A stretch of 64,000 nucleotides of DNA from Massospora cicadina (Eukaryota; Entomophthoromycota; Entomophthoromycetes; Entomophthorales; Entomophthoraceae): NCBI GenBank assembly GCA_022478985.1, contig JAKSZP010014903.1:1-64000 (forward strand). The letters run 5' to 3'. Positions 23,782 through 34,342 of this stretch are shown here, one piece after another. Position 1 is the first letter of the stretch, and the number at the start of each line of letters is the position of its first letter. The notes under the pieces are model-generated. The model ran no database searches. It was given only the letters and a program-made list of their open reading frames with translations, and was not told the DNA's origin. A program made the position numbers and the translations under genes.

Positions 23782-25192
23782 TGATTTGTGAAAATGCTGA
23801 AAATCATATCTTGAAATGTTGACAATTGTTCCATCAATACATTGTTGATATGTATGCAAAAATGAAACCAAATGACTCCTCTACATTTGATTAAATCAAA
23901 CTAAATTGTGTTCTGAAGAGTACATTCATTTATGTGATGCAGTTGTTAATGATGGCAATGTGAATCCCAATAATTTGGGAAAAATGGTCATACTACCAGC
24001 CACATTTACAGGGAGTCCACGCCACATGCATGAATATGCACAAGATGCAATGACATATGTTTGCACATATGGCTGCCCAGATTTGTTTATTACATTCACA
24101 TGCAATCCTATGTGGGATGAAATAAAAGAACTTTTGTTAACTGGACAATTAACATCAGATCATCATGATATTTCTGCATGTGTGTTCAAACAAAAATTGA
24201 AATCTTTAATGGATTTTATTGTCAAGAATCATGTTTTTGGAGAGACACACTGTTGGATGTATTCTGTTGAATGGCAAAAAAGAGGATTGCCACATGCACA
24301 CATTTTGATTTGGTTGATTGAAAAAGTCACACCAGATCAAATTGATCAAGTTATCTCAGCAGAAATACCAGATGTCAACATTGATCCAAACTTATTTGAA
24401 GTTGTCACCAAAAACATGATCCATGGTCCATGTGGCTTACTAAATAACAATTCACCATGCATGTCTGATGGAAAATGCACAAAACAATACCCAAGAGACT
24501 TACTTGCAGAGACTATCACTGGCAATGATGGATATCCACTCTATTGTCAACAATCAACTGAAGATGGTGGCAAATCCATCCCTTTAAAAGTACAAAACAA
24601 TGATGTTGAAGTTGATAATTGTTGGGTTATACCTTATTCACCATTACTCTCAAAAACATTCAAAGCACACATCAATGTTGAGTATTGCAACTCAGTGAAA
24701 TCAATCAAGTACATTTGCAAATATGTCAACAAAGGAAGTGATATGGCAGTTTTTGGAGTGGGAAATGCAACTGCATCTATCAATGAAATTGACCAATATC
24801 AACTGGGATGCTACATTAGTAGCAATGAAGCAGTATGGCACATTTTATCATTTTCTATCCATAAACGATATCCAACAGTTATTCATTTGGCAGTGCACCT
24901 TGAAAATGGACAGCATGTGTACTTCACAACAGAAAATGCACATGCAAGAGCATTGTCACCACCACCAACAACATTAACTGCATTTTTCTCATTGTGCAGG
25001 GATGATATGTTTGCAAAGATGCTACTTTACTCTGAAGTGCCAACATACTACACATTAAATGCATCAGCAAAAAAGTTTCAATGTTGCAAACAAGGCAAAG
25101 CAGTTGAAGGATATCCCAACTTATATTCAGCTGCTGCGTTAGGCCATCTGTACACTGTTCACCCAAACAATGCAGAATGCTTTTACTTATAA
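23782..25192 (+). pseudogene. Helitron Rep (HUH endonuclease) domain
   Basis: The frame 23906-25192 (428 codons) is the longest Helitron piece. It shows DLFITFTCNPMWDEI, the HUH metal-binding motif within GLPHAHILIW, and the nicking-tyrosine region KYICKYVNKGSD. HUH Rep proteins nick one DNA strand at the element end and join it through the tyrosine for rolling-circle transposition. HAH and Tyr residues are all present. The first part (23782-23905) is out of frame. The frame ends at TAA (25190-25192); family members read on, so this stop is a lesion. Similar-looking proteins occur in arthropod genomes. Confidence 0.9.
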
Positions 25193-25690
25193 TTACTGTT
25201 AATCAATGTACATGGGCTGACATCCTTCCAAGGATTGAGAACAGTAAATAGTCAATTATGTGCCACTTATTGTGAAGCTTGCCAAGAATTAAATTTTCTT
25301 GAAAATGATGCACATTGGGACACTTCACTTGCTGATGCATCAAATACTTCTCACCCACAGCAAATATGCACATTATTTGCAATTATATTGACAATGTGCT
25401 TCCCATCAAATCCAAAAGATCTTTGGGAAAAATACAAAGACTACATGAGTGAAGACATCCTACATCATTTGCACACAATAAATTAAAATTCAGACATTCA
25501 ATTCACACTAAACATGTATTTGAGGCATTGGTTTCAATTGAGGACACATGTTTAACAATTGCTAACAAAGCACTGGTACAATTGGAAATGGCTGCACCAA
25601 ATTAATCCACAAATATCCTTTTTGATTGTGATTTGCAATGAGAAACCTAATTTGATATTGATGAATTGGGTACATTTGTTCAAATGAATT
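25193..25690 (+). pseudogene. Linker between Rep and helicase of the Helitron
   Basis: The frame 25235-25486 reads TYCEACQELNFLENDAHWD and PQQICTLFAIILTMCFPSNP, standard residues between the Rep and helicase domains. It ends at TAA near 25486. The next 200 bases continue the protein in other frames with several stops. Confidence 0.75.
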
Positions 25691-27061
25691 TTCAAAACTG
25701 GTTCCAGAACAATGCATAGTGTATGACAGAATTATGCATAAAATTACAAGCCAAAGTGGGGGATTGTATTTTCTAGATGCTTTGGAGGCACAGGCAAAAC
25801 TTTTCTCATTTCACTTATTTTGGCAACCATACAACTACAAAAAAATATTGCACTGGCAATTGCATCATCTGGAATTTTGGCAACTCTTTTGGATGGTGGC
25901 TGAACAGCACATTCAGCACTGAAATTGCCATTGAATATGCAAATCACTGAGACACCCACATGCAATATCAAGAAAAATTCTGGAATGGGTAAAGTACTCT
26001 AATCATGTCAACTCATTATATGGGATGAATGTACTATGGCACACAAAAAGCATTGGAAGCACTTCATCGTACACTAAAAGATTTGAGAGGAAATAAACAG
26101 CTCTTTGGTGGCACACTCATTTTATTATCTGGTGATTTTTGATAAATTCTACCAGTTATACCACGTTCAACACCCGCTGATAAACTTAATGCATGTCTCA
26201 AATTATCAGTTTTATGGCAACACATACAGAAATTAACTTTGAAGACCAATATGCATGTACATCTACAACATGATGCATCAGCTGAACATTTTGCAAAACA
26301 ATTGTTGGATATTGGGAATGGGAAAATGGCAATCAATGAATCCACACAATGTATCACATTGCCAACAAACTTCTGTAAAATCACAGCAACCATAGATGAA
26401 TTGATTCACAAATTTTTTCCAAATATTGCACAGAATTACAAAAATCATCAGTGGCTAAGTTTACATGCTACACTAGCAGCCAAAAACAATGATGTCAATG
26501 CCATCAATTTCAGCATTCAAAATGAAATACCAGGTGAATTGACAACATATAAGTCCATTGATACTGTAATGAATCAAGATGAAGTTGTCAATTATCTAAC
26601 TGAATTCTTGAATTCACTTGATTTTCCAGGTATGCTGACTCATGTTTTAACATTAAAAATTGGCATGCCTATCATTCTTCTCAGAAACATCAATCCACCA
26701 CTGCTTTGCAACAGTATCAGGCTTTCAGTGAAAAAGATGATGAACAATCTTATTGAAGCTACAATCTTAAATGGAAAATTTAAAGGAGAAGATGTACTGT
26801 TGCCACACATCCCAATGATTCCAACAGATGTTCCATTTGAATTCAGACGTTTGCAGTTTCCAGTGCGACTTGCATTTGCAATGACTCAATAAAGCACAGG
26901 GATAATCACTACAAGTGTGTGGACTAAATTTGAAAAATCCATGCTTCTGACATGGACAGCTGTATGTGGCCTGCTCACACATTGGAAAACCTTCTGATTT
27001 ATTCATGTATGCACCAGATGGAAAAACAAAAAATATTGTGTATCCAAAAGTGCTTCAATAA
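25691..27061 (+). pseudogene. Helitron Pif1-type helicase domain
   Basis: Walker A GGTGKT lies at 25784-25801 in one frame, while GLYFLDA just before is in another, so there is a frameshift inside the P-loop region. Walker B IIWDECTM follows at about 26015-26040, LSGDF near 26128, and the long frame 26239-26892 includes CITLPTNFCKI and LKIGMPIILLRNI. The end, in another frame, reads CGLNLKNPC then HGQLYVACS and YAPDGKTKNIVYPK, stopping near 27061. Pif1-family helicases unwind DNA during Helitron transfer. At least three frameshifts and several stops make it inactive. Confidence 0.85.
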
Positions 27062-27254
27062 ACAGAATTAAAACACAAATACTTTCTATCTTTAAGTGGC
27101 ATTGCAATGCATGTTGGGTACTCATACTAATATTATCACATTAATTTGAAAACCTTGCAAACAAAGTTGTGGGCAACATCTATTTATTTATAAGAAACCT
27201 ACTTTAATTGAACTTTATTAATTAAACTAACATTTTATTATGTACAACATGAAA

Positions 27255-27284
27255 CTCCGTTGCAAAGCACGGGTATTCTGCTAG
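27255..27284 (+). other. Internal Helitron 3' terminus (CTAG)
   Basis: TTGCAAAGCACGGGTATTC followed by CTAG at 27281-27284. The same GCGAAGCACGGG core precedes the ends at 28572-28575 and, inverted, at 20741-20744. The base after CTAG is C, not the T expected at a Helitron junction, and the sequence continues straight into another Helitron-like 5' end. Confidence 0.6.
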
Positions 27285-27493
27285 CCTATATATAAAATAA
27301 AGTCATGTTAGTTACACCATTTATAACTCAAGAACGGCTGGACCGATTTTTATGATCTTTGATTTGTTGGATTTGTCTCCACCCCGAATAGCAGAATTAC
27401 TATTAAAACATGGGAAAAATATATATAGATAGATATACTCAGCACTGTATATTCTAAGTTGCTTATAGTTTACATTTGGGCCCAATCCAGACA
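27285..27493 (+). repeat. Remnant Helitron 5' end and foldback-element fragment
   Basis: 27287-27400 reads CTATATATAAAATAAAGTC and then AACTCAAGAACGGCTGGACC, the kind of start seen in Helitron families and distinct from that at 20819. At 27435-27490 it joins a 55-bp piece, nearly identical to the loop of the foldback element at 20390-20445 (TACTCAGCACTGTATATTCT). Both are carried inside the composite element. Confidence 0.55.
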
Positions 27494-28575
27494 TCTACCT
27501 AATAAAACACATCACTCACTCACTGACTGACATCTGAAACCTTCGAGTCTGATAGGGTCAATCTATTTGGGTGAGTGGGTGAGAATTGGCGAATCATATC
27601 GAATCTGAAATTATCGAACCTGATGGGTTCAATCTATTTGGGCGAGTGGATGAAGCTTGACAAATATCATTGAATAATTCACCAAATTGCTCACCTGAAG
27701 CTAATTGAGTTAGATAAGTTTAATCTATTTGGATGAGTGGGTGAGAATTGGCAAATAAGATTAAATCTGAAATTCTCGAGTATGATAGGTTCAATCTATT
27801 TGGGTGAGTTGATGAGAATTGGCGAATATTATCTAATAATTCACCAATTGCTCAGCTGAAGCTAATCAAGTCTGATAAGTTTAATTTATTTGGGTGAGTG
27901 GGTGAGAATTGGTGAATATCATCTAATAATTCACCAAATTGCTCACCTGAAACTCAACAAAAATTAGTATTAGAGTTTAAGTAGATTAAGTAGTTAGGAT
28001 AATCAACTCACCAGCCACGAGAGCAACAGTGGAGCTGTTAGTCTGAGTGGCTCGAGAGTAGTGCTGGCACAGCTTATAGGCTACAATTTGAGTTTATCAT
28101 CTGATAAACTTTAAATACTGTAGCGAAGCACGGGTATCTGGATGTTAGGTTTATATTTTAAAAAACCTGATTAATTTAGTTCCCCTAATTAATAAATACT
28201 TTTGGCAAGTTAAGTAGAAGTTGATTTAGTAGTTTGGAAGATATGTCATGCTCAATGATTTTAAGTATAAAGAGATGTTTCGGGTAGCAGGTTGGTGTTA
28301 TTTGATTGATTCGATAGGTTTTTTTTGTTTGGCCGAGTGGTTGATGGCTTTTGTTCGAATCGATAGGACACAAATTTAGCTTTGAGGGGTGATTAGTTAT
28401 TGGTTGTTTTGATAATTTCAGTTAGGTTTGCCTAAGTGGTTGGTGGTTTTTGGTTGATTCGATTGAGCAATTGGATTTGGCTGAGTGGTTTTGTTTGTTT
28501 ACAATATAAAATCTAAATTAATAGATTGAAATCTAATTTTATAGACACCATAGCGAAGCACGGGCAAACGGCTAG
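27494..28575 (+). mobile_element. Short non-autonomous Helitron (HelN-L)
   Basis: Starts TCTACCTAATAAAACAC after an A (27493) and ends CTAG (28572-28575) before a T. It forms the left arm of a large palindrome with HelN-R (28576-29321). It holds internal tandem repeats of about 165 bp with the phrase CTATTTGGGTGAGTGGGTGA, which make it longer than HelN-R (1082 against 824 bp). No protein. Confidence 0.7.
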
Positions 28576-29339
28576 TAGATAAATAAAACCACTCAGCCAA
28601 ATCTAATTGCTCAATCGAATCAACCAAAAACCACTCAGGAAAACTTAACTGAACTTATCAAAACAACCAATAACTAATCACCCCTCAAACCTAAACTGTG
28701 TCCTATCGATTCGAACAAAAGCCATCAACCACTCGGCCAAGCAAAAAAAACCTATCGAATCAATCAAATAGCACCAAACTGCTACCCGAAAATCTCTATA
28801 CTTAAAATCATTGTGTATGTAATATATCTTCCAAACTACTAAATCAACTTCTACTTAACTTGCCAAAAGTATTTATTAATTAGGGGAACTAAATTAAGCA
28901 GGTTTTTTAAAATATATAAACCTAACATCCAGATACCCGTGCTTCGCTATGATATTTGGTTATCAGATGATAAGCTCATATTGTAGCCTATAGGCTGTGC
29001 CTGCACTCTCTCGAGCCAATCGGACTAACAGCTTCGCTGTTGCCCTCGTGGCTGGTGAGCTGGTTATCCTAACTACTTAATCTACTTAAACTCTAATACT
29101 GACTTTTGTTGAGTTTCAGGTGAGCAATTTGGTGAATTATTTAGATAATATTCACTAATTTTCACCAACTCACCCAAATAGATTGAACCCATCAGGCTCG
29201 ATAATTTCAGATTCGATAAGATTTGCCAATTCTCACCCACTCACCCAAATAGATTGACCCTATCAGATCGAAGGTTTCAGATGTCAGTCAGTCAGTACAT
29301 CAGTGAAATTTTTTAAGTAGATATATTATATATAGTATC

Positions 29340-29630
29340 TCATAGCCAACCATACTAATAATTTATTTTATTAAAGTTAGTTGATTTCTTGGTAAATCTA
29401 TGGTAAATTTACTTATTGCCACCTACAATAATTTATTTCATTAACTTTAGTTGATTTTATTGGTCAAATTATACTAAATTTAATAATCACATCTATGATA
29501 ATTCATTTTATTGAATTTAGGTGATTTTATTGGTCAATCTATAAGGATTTACTGTTCATCATCTACAATAATTTATTTTATCAAATTTAGTTGATTTTAT
29601 TGATCAATATGCAAAAACAATAAGCATCTA
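29340..29630. repeat. AT-rich tandem repeat, about four units
   Basis: Units of roughly 75-85 bp, each with a version of AATAATTTATTTTATTAAA and TTAGTTGATTTTATTGGTCA, start near 29357, 29430, 29500 and 29570. They lie between HelN-R and the retrotransposon stack. No coding meaning seen. Confidence 0.7.
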
Positions 29631-29639
29631 TAGTGATTT

Positions 29640-29865
29640 AAGCTAATTTTTTTCTTTCTGCTTAATCTTACTTTTGAGCAAATTTTATTAAAAAAGTTTG
29701 TTTTACCACCACCTCTGGCCATGTCCATTTTCCAATTGATGTCCTTGGACCCACCACCTGCTGCACCATTGTGAGGCAGCATGGTCTGCCACCTAGCATT
29801 TTCCACCCTGTGGGCAAACACATTCAGATGGGCTTGAATAGCCCACCGACCTCTTCCAGACAATT
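29640..29865 (-). pseudogene. Unidentified protein-like fragment next to element B1
   Basis: The minus frame from about 29880 down to 29700 reads NWDKLSGRGRWAIQAHLNVF and ARWQTMLPHNGAAGGG. It has higher GC and a more protein-like composition than its surroundings. It is cut by the start of the B1 LTR near 29866 and fades into AT-rich sequence. The family was not recognised. A gag or accessory fragment of the element into which B1 inserted is one possibility. Confidence 0.3.
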
Positions 29866-30354
29866 TGTCCCAGTTAGCTTCTGGTGGTTGACTCAAAAAT
29901 AAACTCTTTGACAACCAATATATTGGGCTGATTTTTTTCTCCTAATTCTTGAGCTAATACTCTAATTGAAACCTATTGCAATAACATGGCTCAGGCTGAT
30001 TATTGCAGTGTATTATTTAATTATGTTATCAAAAGCTCAGGCCAAATACACTCACACATTTAGGCCAATCTTCTCTGTAACTACTCAGCCTGGGCTGATC
30101 AACTCAACATCAATTCAAATTGATTATTCTATTGGAAGCTTGGGCCAAATACACTTGTACAGTTGGGCTGATTATTGCTGCACCAAAACTTAATAACTAG
30201 TCCTGAATAATTAGATCTATAAGATATTCAACATGAGAAATTGTTTGGGATTGAGCTGAAGAAAATGCCTTTAAATCCCATGAATACATAGATAAAAGAA
30301 CATAATCCTTTTTCTGCCTTAAGGCAAATTTCATATGTTGATCCTCATAATCAG
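29866..30354 (+). repeat. 5' LTR of element B1, left piece
   Basis: Matches the start of the B1 3' LTR (56199-56690) and of the B3 LTR (58093 on), including CTGGTGGTTGACTCAAAAAT and GAGCTAATACTCTAATT. The last five bases, ATCAG (30350-30354), are the left copy of the target duplication of element A. The exact first base is uncertain. Confidence 0.75.
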
Positions 30355-30969
30355 TGTTGTAAATTTGATAATACCCTATATATCCGCTGGTGGGTTTTTG
30401 TGCAGGGTTACACCCACTGAGCAATTAGAATAAACAATATGAAGATTGTTGGTTCCTTGGAACACTTGTAAACAAATAATCATAGTAAAAAAAGAGCAAT
30501 TTCCCTAACAACTCTTCTTTTATTATAAACTAATAATCTCAGCGGATCTCTTCTAATCCACCCTCTCTTACTTCTTTCCTTCTCAACTCTAAAAACCCTC
30601 CCTCTCCTCAATCCTCTTGTATCACTGATATCTCAGTGACCTTGGTTGGTACTGAACCCTTTGCTTAGTTTATTTGTTCTGCCATATTTTCATTGGTTTC
30701 AGCTTATTGTTCTCCAACTCTTTATTGCCTGATTTGAGGCAATCTAAATTATCTTCATCAAATGTTGACATCACCTTATTGCCCTATTTTGAAGGCAATC
30801 CAATAATTACCCATTATAACCCAATAGCACCTCATCCTAAGGCAATTGAATACTTGTAGCTCCAAAACATTCTTGGCAGATTCTGCCCATTGATTCTTTG
30901 GAAGAATTCCTCCAATGATCCATTGTTTATAAATTGTGGTTTGTCATCCAGTCATATATATTTTCAACA
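30355..30969 (-). repeat. 3' LTR of element A
   Basis: About 615 bp, close to identical to 52555-53168 over most of its length (for example AACTCTTCTTTTATTATAAA and CCTCAATCCTCTTGTATCAC). On the minus strand it begins TGTTGAAAATA and ends ACAACA. Most differences from the partner are C/T or G/A changes. Confidence 0.85.
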
Positions 30970-31940
30970 TTATCCCCCCTTGACTGGACAATAAGATGTA
31001 CATCTTTTTTCCTTTAATGCAATGCAAACCATCATGCGCCAACAGCCACAGGCCCTTGATTTAAATTTCTTCTTCCATTTATGGCTTGGTGTAGAGTTGC
31101 CCAACCCAGGCCACATCCATCTTCCCCAGTTTCTCCTTCCCCAGATGATGAGGATGAGGCTGATGTGGACCTTGAGACTGTTCTAACCCAGAAAGAGATT
31201 CTTCCCAGATTTGTCAGCCATTTGGCTTCCTGGCACACCCCTTTGGGGACATAGTGGCCCAGCTACGCTGGGGAGGGGAGCAGAGCTGAGGGCCTTTGTT
31301 TAATGAAGTGGCCCAGCTCCTGGTGAGCAGCTTTAGTCATCTAGTGCTCACATCTTCTGCCAAGCCTCATCCCACAACTTTGTCTGTTCAGTGGATGCTA
31401 TGCTTCATGCAGTGGGTGATAGCCAGGTGGTTGGGGTCCTTTCACCACGCTCCTACCCACTTCCAGTCCCTGGGGTAAATTTCCACAACAATTGGATAGC
31501 TTGCCTTTGATCTGGGGTCACTGCAGCATTCACCGCCCTTAGCACCATTGATCCATCCCAGTACCTCCCCATTATGGCGCTCCTAGGTAACCTAATTTTT
31601 CATCCCACAACCACTTTAGGATCAGGGATAGAGCTGCACTGACAGCCCTTGAGTGGGCCCAGCAAGCAGAATTCACTGCAGTTGCTCCTTTTCCAATGGT
31701 TTATCTGAGCATGGAGGACTTTCTTGTAGACTGCCTGATGCTAGCTGCAGCCTTTTCTCCTTGAGCTGGGACTCACCTGCTTACTCGCCAGCCCTTATGA
31801 CTCTGACCCCCTCTGCTTGCTTACTTATTGATCTCCCAGGACCATCATTGCATGTGATTGCAGGCTTTGCTCCTAGTGGGGCAAGAACAGTTTTGACTCA
31901 ATCAACCAGCTAAGTTCTCACCACCTTGCCTTTTGCCATG

Positions 31941-33096
31941 TGTTGGGATTTTGCTCATATCCCAGCCTGCTAGATTACCTGGGATCACCAGGAAAAATTT
32001 CCCAAGGCGAAGTGAATTGGAAATTGGTTGGCCTGAGTTTTGGAGTAACTACATTTGGGGGATTTTGAGATATTCACCTGGTCATATCCATTGGAATTGA
32101 TCCAGATGAATAATTAAGATCTCATTGGGCAGAGTTGCTGATGAAATAGGGGCATCTGATAGTGATTAACTATCAGGTGTACCAATTAGGATTGGTCAAG
32201 TTTCATCACTGACTGATTGGGAATGAATAGCAAGTTGTGAGGCGAGTGATGCCACTTGCAACTAGCAAATTGATTGGTTGTTGAGTGACCTGCCATAATG
32301 GGTAATAAGTCTCATTACCTAAGCAGGTCACTAGCCAAATATGGTTGGTTTGCTTGGATTGAGAGGAAAACGTTAGGGACACGTTTTCTGACTATTTCCA
32401 TTTGAGGTCTTGAGGATGTCCAATAACGGAATCCTAGCCAGGATGGGGAAGACCATCGCTGCTGAGACAAGGATGGGTGATTCAATGGCAATGGCTGCCA
32501 TTTTATTGAAGAGGTGTCAACTGAGGTTTAAACAGCCGAATTCCCCACTATATATATTCCCTAGGATTTACTATGATAAAAACAGTCAAATAGTCAAAAA
32601 CAGTATTAAAAAGTATTTACAGCATTTAGTAAAATATTCTAAATGATCCATTCAGTATATAGTTAATCTATCATCAGCTTCCATTGTGTTGTTTTATCTC
32701 AAATATATTATTGCAGAGGGCAATAATTGGAAGACTCTTAGAGAAAATAGTAAAGATCTGAGAGGGGATCTGGAGAAGAAGGAGCCATAATTGGGGATAG
32801 CTGCCAACTGTGTGTTGGGCTGAGGAGACTGTCACCAGGGCATCTCAGCTCAATGGGTGGACAAGAGCAAGGAAATGAATCCCTAAAAGTATGACATCAC
32901 AAGTATTTACTTGGGCGTACTGGCCAAGCTTTGGTCCAAAATATAATTCATAATCAACTATGGATAATAGTAACCATACTATTATTGATTAATAATTCAT
33001 TATATAAAACGTGACAAAGTGCATGAGGAAACCATACCTTTGTTTTAAAAAGGTTACTAGGTTGCTTGCTGATAACAGCCAAAGTAAATTTTTACA
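31941..33096 (+). repeat. 5' LTR of element C
   Basis: 1156 bp, near-identical to 38421-39579. Both copies hold the same 78-codon frame (32410 and 38893, starting MRMSNNGILARMGKTIAAE), which is LTR sequence and not a gene. Differences are mostly transitions. Confidence 0.9.
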
Positions 33097-34225
33097 AGTT
33101 GGTGCTCACTACAGAGGTAGTTGAGTTGAGGAATATAGAAAATGATGTTCTATTAAGATGTTTCCAATTTTGGAAATAAGTTACTGAAGGAAGTAATAAA
33201 GATAGAACGTGAAGAGGATCACATTTAGTGGCGTTCACCCAGCTCAGCAGTGGAGCTCCAAGTAAGCAAAGTGAAGATGCTCAAGTTCAGGGAAAAGGAC
33301 TTGCAGCCTAGATATGGAACTATCTAGAGCTACAAGGAAACCAATTCCACTGGACATCTACTTGAGATGAAGAGTATCAGCAGGGCCAACTTGGGTTGGA
33401 ATTGGGACTGCTGGAAATAGTCCCAAGAGTCAGCAGGGCCAACTCAGGTTGAAATTGGGTCCACTTTAAATAGTCCTGAGGAGTGAGTGTTTAGATGAGG
33501 CATTGGATGAAATAGGAAGCAATCAATCTGGAGAATTGGATTTCCATACCAATGAAGATATGAAGACAAAACAGGAATGAATAATCCAAGATAGTGGAGA
33601 AAATCATTTGAATCAATAACACTCAATCCATGGTCAGAAGTTGCTGGAAGACAAGTTTATCAATTTAGGAGAAATTGGATGAAGCTAACGAGGCCAGAAC
33701 GACCTGTGTAATTAAGGATAGCCATGAAGACTGAAAATCATTTTTAGGGGAAAAACAATTTGAACAATTGGATGGAACTGTTGGCTAATGAGATACAAGG
33801 ATCCAAAGCATCAGTTGCCAAATTATGAGATGAAATAAGGCCTGTTGGATGAACAACCAGTCAGGATTAAAGGTCTAATATTCAAGAGTATTACCAAAAG
33901 TTAGTAAGAATAGCCTATATGTGAAGAGACAGCGCTGCTGGCTGTATAGTGAAGAAGTTCAATACTAATCAGGAGTATTGAGCCTAAGAGAAAATAGTTG
34001 CAATGTTCCCAGCGGACCTCTAAACCATTTTTTTGGTTATGTACTGAGATTTTGGTCAAGTCCTAGAAGAGGACCACTGAACCATCTGGTTGGTTAAATC
34101 TTAAGAGGATAAGATTTTGAACCATGATAACTGTAAGGTTTAAGTACCTAGGACCCAGTTTGGATGAAGGGGAAAAGAAGGACCTCTAAATCTTTTTGTA
34201 GGTTGCAAGTCCCATTGCAAAAGAA
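33097..34225 (+). pseudogene. Decayed leader/gag region of element C
   Basis: Starts with the primer-binding-like string at 33099. No long frame survives. A short readable piece (near 33205-33300) gives HLVAFTQLSSGAPSKQSEDA, but no capsid or zinc-knuckle motif was recognised. Its last part (34010-34225) is a direct copy of 36366-36600, from the far side of pol. Confidence 0.4.
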
Positions 34226-34342
34226 AAATACAAAAAAATATATAAAATATTAAAATATCAATTTTATGGTCTATGAGTTTTGGACCTAAGAAATGACAAG
34301 AAATCCTGAAGGCTGAACAGAGGAAATTCCACTCTCAATGAG

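Larger units (their letters stand above)
20819..28575 (+). mobile_element. Composite autonomous-type Helitron inserted into HelN-R
   Basis: Begins TCTATATATATATAAAAATG after an A (20818) and ends CTAG (28572-28575) before a T. When it is removed, HelN-R is restored, so these are the borders of the inserted unit. Inside are a Rep/helicase gene (22470-27061), an internal CTAG end at 27281-27284 (TTGCAAAGCACGGGTATTC just before it), a remnant of another Helitron 5' end (27285-27430), a piece of the foldback element (27431-27490) and a full short Helitron (27494-28575). It appears to have transposed past its own 3' end to a downstream one. The protein is broken, so it is not active now. Confidence 0.75.
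20741..29321 (-). mobile_element. Short non-autonomous Helitron (HelN-R), split by the composite Helitron
   Basis: Two pieces, 20741-20818 and 28576-29321, form one 824-bp element on the minus strand. It starts TCTACTTAAAA after an A (minus strand, from 29321) and ends in CTAG followed by T (20744-20741). Its sister copy at 27494-28575 shows the same order without interruption: the stretch before the end (AATTTAGATTT near 20805) should be followed directly by AAAACCACTCAGCC, which instead sits at 28587. TC start, CTRR end and A/T target are Helitron rules. No protein is encoded. Confidence 0.75.

Noticed and set aside
12285..25192. In-frame TGA codons in the RT and Helitron frames, suggesting a recoded TGA.
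   Set aside because: TAG and TAA also interrupt the same genes, and the WD40 gene uses ordinary codons, so simple decay explains it.
30970..31940. First read as an independent insertion of unknown type between the 3' LTR and integrase of element A.
   Set aside because: No target duplication or ends of its own could be found, and element C has a frame of the same size and orientation in the same slot. It was therefore kept as part of element A.
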